Below are positions 7,452 to 13,584 of a DNA stretch of 16,820 bases, piece after piece. This DNA is from Collinsella sp. AF02-46-1 (GTDB lineage: Bacteria; Actinomycetota; Coriobacteriia; Coriobacteriales; Coriobacteriaceae). Every line of letters begins with the position of its first letter. Position 1 is the first letter of the stretch. The notes beneath the pieces are model-generated. The model saw only the letters and a program-made list of their open reading frames with translations, did no database searches and was not told the origin of the DNA. Both the position numbers and the translations under genes were made by a program. Location: NCBI RefSeq assembly GCF_003465825.1, contig NZ_QSBV01000027.1, positions 1 through 16,820 of the forward strand, in the 5' to 3' direction.

Positions 7452-8843
7452 CTACGCCGTCAACGGCGCCGGCTCATGCGGCTCGCCGTTCAGCTCGACG
7501 ATGACCTGCGTTCCCACGCCCTCCTGGGACTTCACGCGCATGCCGGAATCTTCTCCGTAAAAGAAATGGATGCGCTGAAGCACGTTGAAGAGCGCCAGGC
7601 CGCAACCTCGCTTGACGGAGCCGTCGGCGGTAATGCTCTCGGGCTCCTCTCGGCGATGTTGCTCAAACAGATGCGCGCAGACCTCTTCGCTCATACCGAT
7701 GCCGTCGTCCTCGACGATGATCTCCAAACCGTCATCGGTCTCGAAAGCCCTAACATGAATAGAAAGCGGCTCGGTCTCGCGCTGCGCGTGCTTGATGCAG
7801 TTTTCGAGCAACGGCTGCAAGATAAACGGCGGCACCATGCAATCGCGCACCTCAAAGTCGATATCGACCGAGACGCGCAGACGGCCGTCGCCATACCGGG
7901 CCTGCATAAGATTGATATAACGGGTGCCCTGTTCCACCTCGTGCTCGAGCGTGGTGAGCGTATCGGAGTCAGAAAGCGTCTGACGATAGTAATTGGAAAA
8001 ATCGATGAGCAGCGATCGCGCCTTGTCGGGCTCGGTTCGAACGAGCGACACGATCGTGCTAATGGTGTTGAACAGAAAATGCGGGTCGACCTGCGACTGC
8101 AGGGCCCGAAGCTCCACGCGGGCTGTGAGCTCGTCCTGGCGCTCGAGCTCAAAGCTGGCGAGCTGCGTGGAGATGAGGTCGGCAAAACCCGAGGCCAACG
8201 CCGTCTGGCGCATATCGATGCTGCTCAGGCGGGGATAGTACAGCTCGAGCGTACCCACGCAATGCCCGCGCACGGTAAGCGGCGCGACAATGCCGGCGCG
8301 CAGGCGGGGAAAATAGCCGCCCGTCTCATTGGAGGCGTCGCGCGAAAATACACTCTGCTCGCCGGACTCGACCACGTTGAGCGTGGTCTTGAGCACAACC
8401 GGGGTGCCGGCAGGGCACTTTGCCGAGTCCTCGCCCCAGCTTGCCAACACCTGTTTGCCATCGGTAAAGCAGATGGCAGAGGCGATGGTCTCGGACAGGA
8501 TAATTTTAGAGGCGCCCAGGGCCGCTTCGGGCGTAAGGCCGCGCGACGTGTAGGCGAATATTTTTGATGCGATGGCGAGCGTACGGTCGGTTGCGCTCGA
8601 TGTGAGGTCGTCGGGGACCACAAAGACATACGAGAAAAAGAAGCACAGCATGACCAGGCCGGCAATAACGACAACGCCCGGAACGGGATTGGGATTATCG
8701 GTTAAATCCCAGATAAGCAGCAGGATAAGCGCCGGAACGACAATACCGAGCAGGATGGCCTGAACCACATGCTGGGCCGTACGAAAGACCTTGGTAGAGT
8801 TGTAGCTCTTGCCCAGAATCAGCCTGTTTAAATCCACCGTCAT
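7452..8843 (-). CDS. LytS/YehU-like sensor histidine kinase (system 2)
   Basis: 463 residues. Two membrane helices at about 27-46 and 56-76, then a GAF-like sensor region (about 85-230, inferred), then the kinase core. The phospho-acceptor is H255 in QVDPHFLFN, where the family normally has NPHFLFN, so the Asn before Pro is Asp here. ATPase motifs are N348 in LENCIKH, DDGIGM (379-384) and RGCGLALFN (412-420). ATG start; AAGGA lies 9 nt upstream and a GAGGGG abuts the ATG. It is first in a kinase-regulator pair. A terminator ends about 27 nt before the start, so its promoter must overlap or lie upstream of that hairpin. Architecture and many motifs match the other kinase here, indicating an old duplication; the ligand is unknown. 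Confidence 0.93.
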   Translation of the reverse strand: MTVDLNRLILGKSYNSTKVFRTAQHVVQAILLGIVVPALILLLIWDLTDNPNPVPGVVVIAGLVMLCFFFSYVFVVPDDLTSSATDRTLAIASKIFAYTSRGLTPEAALGASKIILSETIASAICFTDGKQVLASWGEDSAKCPAGTPVVLKTTLNVVESGEQSVFSRDASNETGGYFPRLRAGIVAPLTVRGHCVGTLELYYPRLSSIDMRQTALASGFADLISTQLASFELERQDELTARVELRALQSQVDPHFLFNTISTIVSLVRTEPDKARSLLIDFSNYYRQTLSDSDTLTTLEHEVEQGTRYINLMQARYGDGRLRVSVDIDFEVRDCMVPPFILQPLLENCIKHAQRETEPLSIHVRAFETDDGLEIIVEDDGIGMSEEVCAHLFEQHRREEPESITADGSVKRGCGLALFNVLQRIHFFYGEDSGMRVKSQEGVGTQVIVELNGEPHEPAPLTA

Positions 8844-8870
8844 CCCCTCTTGTCCTTAGCACCCATAGCA

Positions 8871-8896
8871 ATAAAGAGGGCCGCAAGCGACCCTCT
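8871..8896 (-). terminator. Intrinsic terminator after the amidohydrolase gene
   Basis: On the minus strand AGAGGGUCGC (8887-8896) pairs with GCGGCCCUCU (8875-8884), one pair being U-G. The stem closes on a tight CUUG-type tetraloop and is followed by UUAUUG, a modest U-tract. It lies 58 nt past the amidohydrolase stop and only about 27 nt before the second sensor kinase start. Confidence 0.65.
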
Positions 8897-8903
8897 CCAT
8901 TGC

Positions 8904-8951
8904 ATTATGCAATCAAAAACTGTGTTTTACATCCAGCCATCGACAAACGGT
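8904..8951 (-). promoter_or_regulatory. Candidate LytTR box and -10 upstream of kinase/regulator operon 2
   Basis: On the minus strand ACCGTTTGT (8943-8951) fits the published LytTR-box pattern [TA][AC][CA]GTTN[AG][TG] at all defined positions. ACAGTTTTT (8915-8923) misses one. The GTT cores are 28 bp apart, more than the roughly 21 bp usual for such direct repeats. CATAAT (8904-8909) could be a -10 but has no good -35. This could allow autoregulation by the LytTR regulator encoded in the operon, but short degenerate motifs occur by chance. Confidence 0.25.
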
Positions 8952-8954
8952 ATC

Positions 8955-10232
8955 TTAGGCGCTGTATTTGTTGGCCTCGCCAAAGGTGCCAGCCTCGACG
9001 ATCCAGCCGTCCTTCATGATGACGTCCATGTTGTCGGTGTTGAGCACGTGAATGTCAGCGGCGACGTCACCGTTGACGACCAGCAGGTCGGCGCACTTGC
9101 CGGCCTCGATGGAACCGGTCTCGTCCTCGATGTGGCACATCTTGGCACCGTTGAGGGTGGCGCAGGTGATGGTCTCGACCGGGGTGAAGCCGATCTTGTC
9201 GACGAACTCGTACATCTCCTCGATGGAGCAGGTGCCGTACGGGGTGACGAAGGAGAAGGAGTCGGAGCCGATCGTCATGACGACGCCGCGCTTCTTGGCC
9301 TCGCGCAGGCAGTCGTAGTTGCGCTGCAGCTCCTTCTCGACCAGGGTGCCCTCGTACTTGTCGTGCAGCTCGGGGACGTAGACGGGCGGATAGGTGGCGT
9401 ACCAGGTGGGCAGGAAGGCGATCGTCGGGGTGAAGAAGGTGCCCTGCTCGGCCATGAGGTCCATGGTGCGCTCATCGATATCGAAGCCGTGGATCAGCTG
9501 TTCGCAGCCAAAGCGGACAGAATCGTAGGCAGCGGCGTGGTTGTTGTAGCAGTGGCTCCACACGGGGATGCCGACCATCTTGGCCTCTTCGACCACGGCC
9601 TGGATCTCCTCGGAGCAGTAGTGCTGGTCGCGACCGGAGTCCCAGCGCCAGATGCCGCCACCGGTAGCCCAGATCTTGATGGCATCGGGGTTCTCGCGCA
9701 GGCGACGACGGACGGCCTTGCGCAGATCCCAAGGACCGTCGACCTGATCGCCCCAGGGGTGCGATTCCTTGTTGAGCTCCTGGCTGCAGTGGTGGGAGTC
9801 GCCGTGGCCGGCAACGCGGCAGAAGCCAAGGCCGGTGGCCAGAACGCGCGGGCCCTTGAAGACGCCCTTGTCGATGCAGTCACGGATCTGGATACCAAAG
9901 CGGCCGATCTCGCAGACGGTGGTGAGGCCGTGGGTGAGGCAGTCGTAGGCCTGCTTGACGGCGACGGCCTGCTTCTCGAGGAGCGGCTGCATGACCCAGT
10001 CGGTGTCATCGTCGGTCAAGTTGCCCGAGAAGTGCAGGTGGGTGTCGATCAGGCCGGGAAGGACGGTCTTGCCGGCGGCATCGATAACCTCAACGCCCTC
10101 AGGAAGGTCCTGCATAGTGCCGGCGTACTCGATCTTGCCGTTGTCGTCGACGAGAATGAGGGAGTTCTCGACCGGCTCGGCACCGGTACCGTCGATGAGC
10201 TTGCCGCCAACGATTGCATACTTAGTGGACAT
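8955..10232 (-). CDS. Imidazolonepropionase-like metal-dependent amidohydrolase
   Basis: 425 residues, full length for the family. Metal ligands are all present in order: H65 and H67 in IDTHLHF, K186 in AIKIWATGG (the Lys expected to be carbamylated and to bridge two metals), H227 in WSHCYN, H248 in IHGF and D324 in IGSDS. This arrangement is that of the binuclear amidohydrolases related to imidazolonepropionase and to Xaa-Pro/Xaa-Arg carboxypeptidases. They cleave amide bonds of cyclic or N-blocked amino acids or dipeptides in the cytosol; the exact substrate is not evident. ATG start with an ideal AAGGAGG 6 nt upstream. The upstream APC permease gene is 131 nt away on the same strand, with no U-tract terminator between, so they are probably one unit: uptake then hydrolysis. 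Confidence 0.88.
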   Translation of the reverse strand: MSTKYAIVGGKLIDGTGAEPVENSLILVDDNGKIEYAGTMQDLPEGVEVIDAAGKTVLPGLIDTHLHFSGNLTDDDTDWVMQPLLEKQAVAVKQAYDCLTHGLTTVCEIGRFGIQIRDCIDKGVFKGPRVLATGLGFCRVAGHGDSHHCSQELNKESHPWGDQVDGPWDLRKAVRRRLRENPDAIKIWATGGGIWRWDSGRDQHYCSEEIQAVVEEAKMVGIPVWSHCYNNHAAAYDSVRFGCEQLIHGFDIDERTMDLMAEQGTFFTPTIAFLPTWYATYPPVYVPELHDKYEGTLVEKELQRNYDCLREAKKRGVVMTIGSDSFSFVTPYGTCSIEEMYEFVDKIGFTPVETITCATLNGAKMCHIEDETGSIEAGKCADLLVVNGDVAADIHVLNTDNMDVIMKDGWIVEAGTFGEANKYSA

Positions 10233-10262
10233 GGTTCCTCCTTATGGATCCATATAGTGGGC

Positions 10263-10349
10263 GAGGCCGTGTTGGGTTAAGGCCTCACAAAGCTACCCAA
10301 GTGGTGCCGGGTTCGGTGCGCGGGAGAGAGGATTCCGCGCACCCGATCC
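10263..10349 (-). other. Two hairpins between permease and amidohydrolase genes
   Basis: Arms 10309-10323 and 10335-10349 pair over 15 positions with an 11-nt loop. The inner block next to the loop is perfect (9 pairs) and only the outer part is interrupted, more on the minus strand. A second, 6-bp stem is at 10263-10268/10281-10286. Neither is followed by a T-run on the gene strand. They could be processing or stabilising structures that set the permease:amidohydrolase ratio, or a weak terminator. A 12-bp palindrome around GGATCC (10243-10254) sits just before the amidohydrolase ribosome binding site. Confidence 0.45.
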
Positions 10350-10363
10350 GCCCCGGCCAGGCG

Positions 10364-11815
10364 TTACTTTTTGCGGGAATTGGTGAAAGCCATGAGGGCC
10401 AGGCCAACAGCCAACCAGCCGATCACGATGCTCCACTCCACCATGTTGAGGGAGGCGGGAGAGAACGGGATCACGAGCAGGCCAATGATGGTGCCGCAGG
10501 CAACGATAGCGAGGCTGATGCCAAACTTGCCGCCGGGCACCTCGTAGGGACGAGGCAGGTCGGGCTCGGTGAAGCGCATGCGCAGGCAAGCGAGGGCGAC
10601 CATGCCGCAGGAGAAGATGAAGGCGAGAGCCGACACGTTGGTCAGAGGGATGAGCATGTTCTTGCCCAGGAACGGACCGACGACGGTGATGACGCCCAGA
10701 ACGACGCAGGCGAGCTTGGGAGCGCCGGACTTGGGATCGACCTCGGCGAACTTCTCGGGCAGCTGGCCCTTTCGGCCCATGGCGAGCATGATGCGGCTCG
10801 TGGCGCCGTAGAAGGAGTTCATCGGGCCCATGGGTCCAAGCGTGGCGATGACGAGCATGGCCAGGTACAGGAGCATGTTGATGCCCTTGAGGCAGGCAAG
10901 CGCGGGAACCGGGCTCTTAACAAACTCATGCCAGTCGAGGATGGTGCCGAACGAGTAGATGCAAACCATGTAGAAGCCGCCTGCGGCCAGCAGGGCCAGG
11001 GAGATGATCTTGCCGAACTTGTTCCAGTTGAGGCCCTCGGCCGCTTCCTCAGCCTGCTGAGGAATGGTGTCGAAACCGGCGTAGAAGAACGGGGTCAGAA
11101 CCAGGACCGAAACGATGCCTGCGAACAGGCTGGTGCCCTCGGTAGCAGGCTTGCCGCCGCCAGCACCGGTGACCTGGGAGAACACGGGCATGGCGTTGTC
11201 CGGCGAGCCGGTGAACAGCGAGACGCCCATGGCGAGCAGCATGCCGCAGAGCAGGGCCTTGGTCAGGAAGGCTTGCAGCTTGGCGGCCGAGCTGGCACCG
11301 CGGAAGTTGAGGAAGATGACGTAAGTTGCAAAACCGAGCGCGATCAGCGTCGGGAACAAGTAAACGTCGGCGCCCAGGATGGTGTAGAGCTTGACGGCGC
11401 GCAGCCACTCAAGGCCGGGCAGGCTGCCGAACATCTCGGACACGAGGGTCGAGATGGCGATGGCCTCCCACGGGCACAGGATGCCGTTGCCCAAGGCCAG
11501 GAGCCAGCCGGTGATGTAGCTCATCGTACGGCCAAAGCTACGATCGACATACTCGACGATGCCGCCCGAGATGGGGATAGCAGCCGTGAGCTCACCGAAA
11601 ACAGCTCCGACGGGCACGAGGAAGATTGCACCCAAGAGGAATGCGATCATAGCGGGAACGGGACCGCCGCCCACGACCATCCAGTCGCCGACCTGCAGAA
11701 CCCAACCGGTACCGATGATGGCACCGAAACCGATGGTGAAGAAGTTCCAGAGCGAAAGCGTTTTCTTCATGCCACCGTTACCTTCGACTGCAACTTCTGC
11801 GTTCTTGTCCGCCAT
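10364..11815 (-). CDS. APC-superfamily amino acid/amine permease
   Basis: 483 residues with about 12 membrane helices, the standard APC size. Helix 1 carries the substrate-binding unwound segment GFGAIIGTGW (29-38), and helix 6 has PFFYAGFDTIPQQAEE (242-257), both hallmarks of APC transporters (PF13520 type). It should import, or exchange, an amino acid, amine or derivative across the cytoplasmic membrane. The substrate is unknown, but the amidohydrolase immediately downstream suggests an amide-containing or cyclic amino acid compound. ATG start with an excellent AAAGGAGGGG about 5 nt upstream. The gene has a long structured leader region of about 360 nt up to the divergent C39-like gene. The strong ribosome binding sites and the biased GC-ending codons of this gene and the amidohydrolase suggest high expression. 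Confidence 0.9.
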   Translation of the reverse strand: MADKNAEVAVEGNGGMKKTLSLWNFFTIGFGAIIGTGWVLQVGDWMVVGGGPVPAMIAFLLGAIFLVPVGAVFGELTAAIPISGGIVEYVDRSFGRTMSYITGWLLALGNGILCPWEAIAISTLVSEMFGSLPGLEWLRAVKLYTILGADVYLFPTLIALGFATYVIFLNFRGASSAAKLQAFLTKALLCGMLLAMGVSLFTGSPDNAMPVFSQVTGAGGGKPATEGTSLFAGIVSVLVLTPFFYAGFDTIPQQAEEAAEGLNWNKFGKIISLALLAAGGFYMVCIYSFGTILDWHEFVKSPVPALACLKGINMLLYLAMLVIATLGPMGPMNSFYGATSRIMLAMGRKGQLPEKFAEVDPKSGAPKLACVVLGVITVVGPFLGKNMLIPLTNVSALAFIFSCGMVALACLRMRFTEPDLPRPYEVPGGKFGISLAIVACGTIIGLLVIPFSPASLNMVEWSIVIGWLAVGLALMAFTNSRKK

Positions 11816-12176
11816 TGTTCCCCTCCTTTCCTTATTGACGCCTCTTTGACGTCACCCCTTGCGCGGTCTGTTTTGCCGCGCGCTTTTATTTCGTGGCTTT
11901 AAGATACGACCTCGGCGCCGCGCTGGCGCTTATGGCTCGACCGAAGGCAGAACTGCAAAACGAGCGGCGCCGTTTTTGGGACGAACGGCACGGTTTGCCG
12001 CTCATTGTTGTCGCCCGTCCGACGGGCGTACGCTCATCGGACGCATAGAGAGATGTTTTTGAGGCCGTGTGTTTTGCGCCTTTCGTACCGTTTACCGAGC
12101 TTTTGACGCGCGGACCCATTTGTTGCACATCTTTTTTGTAGGATAGACAGGTTATACATGAGACAAGGCGGTACGA
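11816..12176. promoter_or_regulatory. Divergent intergenic region with structured leader of the permease gene
   Basis: The 361 nt between the divergent permease and C39-like genes hold several inverted repeats. These are GCGCGG/CCGCGC (11861-11866/11876-11881), CGCCCGT/ACGGGCG (12012-12018/12022-12028), and a nested pair in which GAGCGGC/GCCGCTC (11962-11968/11997-12003) encloses GCCGTT/AACGGC (11969-11974/11984-11989). On the minus strand the nested stem is followed by GTTTT, resembling an attenuator ahead of the permease. TTGACG occurs twice 11 bp apart (11835-11840, 11846-11851), the second within TGACGTCA. On the plus side TTATAC (12152-12157) is a possible -10 for the C39-like gene. No convincing -35 was found for either direction. 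Confidence 0.4.
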
Positions 12177-13211
12177 ATGGCATACGGATACAACGACGGT
12201 GATCAACGGCGACAAAGCGTTCGCCTTGCTGGCCGCACCACGCCGACGCCCAGAAGTGCCACGAGCAGCAATCCGCAACGCCCTCAAGAGCAACCCAGGC
12301 CTTCGTCTCGGCAGCAGACAAACAGAACACGGCAGAGTGGCCGTCCGAGCACGGGCACAAGCGCACAGCAAGATAGCCGCTTGGGCGCGCGCACTCGACA
12401 GCGCCAAGCCGAGGTTCCGCAACTGCGCCGCAACGGCGCACGTCAGCCCGGTAGCCATATCAACCGCTTCTTTTCGCATCCCCAAGGCGGACGCGACGGC
12501 AAGCCCTACCGCTCGACATCGTACGTGAATGCCCCTGCCCTGCCGGCTCGTCGGCTTTGCCTCGCACTGTGCTCTATCCTCATCTGTCTGGTCTTTGTGC
12601 TTATGAGCTCCTGTATGTCCCACGGCTCGGCCGGTCTCGAGCCCACCGCTGAGGACAAGCTGCTCAAGGCCCCCGTCGCGCCCGGTTATTCTTTCGCCTT
12701 TTCGACCCCGCGCTCGCAATGGCAAGCCGGCACGATGCCCCATATCTATCAGATCGACCCTGCATGGTCGGAGCTGCCTTACGCCGGCGGTACCATCCGC
12801 CAAAATGCTTGCGGGCCTACGTGCCTCACCATGGTCTATATCTTTAAGACGGGACGCACCGATATGACCCCCGTCAATATGTGCGCGCTTTCCGAGGCAG
12901 GCAACTATGCCCCCACCGGCGCCACCGAATGGTCATTTATGACGCGCGGTGCGTGGCAGTTGGGACTTAACGGAACGGAGCTTCATAACGATCGCGACTC
13001 GATGACTCAGGTGCTGCGTTCGGGAGCGCCCGTCATCGCCGCCGTTCGGCCGGGCACCTTTACCAACGTGGGCCACTACATTGTGCTTTACGGTATTGAC
13101 GACGCCGACCAGATTGAAGTCTTCGATCCCAACTCGGCCAGCCGCAGCGCCCGCCGCTTCGACTTCGTAGAGGTCCTCAACGAAGTCGAAGCCATGTGGG
13201 CCTACTACTAG
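12177..13211 (+). CDS. Membrane-anchored C39-like (papain-fold) cysteine peptidase
   Basis: 344 residues in three parts. Residues 1-125 are a disordered tail very rich in Arg, Gln, Ser, Thr and Pro and nearly free of acidic residues. A membrane helix spans about 127-145; Arg residues just before it predict the tail inside and the rest outside. Residues of about 185-344 form a C39-like (Peptidase_C39_2) domain with oxyanion Q209 and catalytic C212 in RQNACGPTC, H300 in GHYIVLYG and D317 in FDPNS. It may cleave a surface or secreted peptide or bond; the target is unknown. There is no ABC transporter fusion, so it is not a bacteriocin processing exporter. ATG with AAGGCGG 5 nt upstream. The stop TAG (13209-13211) is formed at the junction with an inserted inverted-repeat element, which probably removed the last two codons of the ancestral gene. 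Confidence 0.85.
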   Translation: MAYGYNDGDQRRQSVRLAGRTTPTPRSATSSNPQRPQEQPRPSSRQQTNRTRQSGRPSTGTSAQQDSRLGARTRQRQAEVPQLRRNGARQPGSHINRFFSHPQGGRDGKPYRSTSYVNAPALPARRLCLALCSILICLVFVLMSSCMSHGSAGLEPTAEDKLLKAPVAPGYSFAFSTPRSQWQAGTMPHIYQIDPAWSELPYAGGTIRQNACGPTCLTMVYIFKTGRTDMTPVNMCALSEAGNYAPTGATEWSFMTRGAWQLGLNGTELHNDRDSMTQVLRSGAPVIAAVRPGTFTNVGHYIVLYGIDDADQIEVFDPNSASRSARRFDFVEVLNEVEAMWAYY

Positions 13212-13478
13212 TCACTGGGGACAGACTTAAATGAGTGGTCTCTGGATGCCCGGAACTGCTGGCACGGAAAGTGCACCCCGCTTTGAAGTTCGATAGCGGG
13301 ATGCGCTTTCCGTTAGCGGCCTGTTTGGGAAACTGGGGGCCATTTTTCGGGCAAATTCCGGGATGTATTTTCCGGTTGAGGGCCCCGGGGAAACTGTGCC
13401 CCATTTTGGACGCTCATTGTGGGATGCACTTTCCGCAGTTGATTGGTGCTACTCATTTAAGTCTGTCCCCAATGACTA
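13209..13478. mobile_element. 270-bp MITE/BIME-like element with terminal inverted repeats
   Basis: Positions 13209-13236 and 13451-13478 are inverted copies matching at 27 of 28 positions (single mismatch at 13215/13472). The inner 20 (GGGGACAGACTTAAATGAGT) are perfect. The outermost TA/TA can be read as a 2-bp target duplication, leaving 26-bp ends beginning GTCA. Inside are three degenerate tandem units about 61-62 bp apart. The interior has no credible gene. It resembles non-autonomous elements mobilised in trans; the GGGGACAGAC end recalls sequences near REP-associated Y1 transposases (memory, not searched). It lies between convergent genes. Confidence 0.75.
13265..13435. repeat. Three tandem palindromic units inside the element
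   Basis: GGGATGCGCTTTCCG (13298-13312), GGGATGTATTTTCCG (13360-13374) and GGGATGCACTTTCCG (13421-13435) recur every 61-62 bp. Each is paired with an upstream, roughly inverted partner: CGGAAAGTGCACCCC (13265-13279), GGGAAACTG (13327-13335) and GGGAAACTG (13388-13396). The first unit forms the best hairpin, 14 of 16 positions pairing; the second is most degraded. The pattern suggests duplication of one REP-like hairpin followed by divergence. Confidence 0.7.
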
Positions 13479-13486
13479 CCGATAGC

Positions 13487-13519
13487 AAAAGCCCCGCGGC
13501 CGGAGCGGGCTGCGGGGCT
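13487..13519 (-). terminator. Intrinsic terminator of the carbamate kinase gene
   Basis: AGCCCCGC (13490-13497 on the plus strand) pairs with GCGGGGCT (13512-13519), and a further CCG/CGG pairing is possible within the loop. On the minus strand it is followed by TTTTGC. It lies 65 nt past the carbamate kinase stop. Before the element inserted it would also have lain a few nucleotides past the C39-like stop codon, although the plus strand lacks a T-run. Confidence 0.7.
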
Positions 13520-13584
13520 CATGAAGAGAGGCTAGTTTGTGGGCGCTTTGCCTGGCGCCCACGAGAGAGGCAACAGAGTAGAGA

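Noticed and set aside
8850..10280. Very long plus-strand open frame (about 476 codons) opposite the amidohydrolase
   Set aside because: The minus strand has all amidohydrolase metal ligands and a perfect ribosome binding site; the plus frame is a Val/Gly/Asp/Leu-rich shadow.
10244..11902. 552-codon plus-strand open frame opposite the APC permease
   Set aside because: The translation is hydrophilic and rich in Gly, Asp, Glu, Gln and His, as expected from the antisense of a membrane protein; no start signal.
11886..12803. Minus-strand open frame covering the permease leader and the front of the C39-like gene
   Set aside because: Overlaps the plus-strand gene with catalytic Cys/His/Asp motifs; Arg/Ala/Ser-rich translation with no recognisable domain or ribosome binding site.
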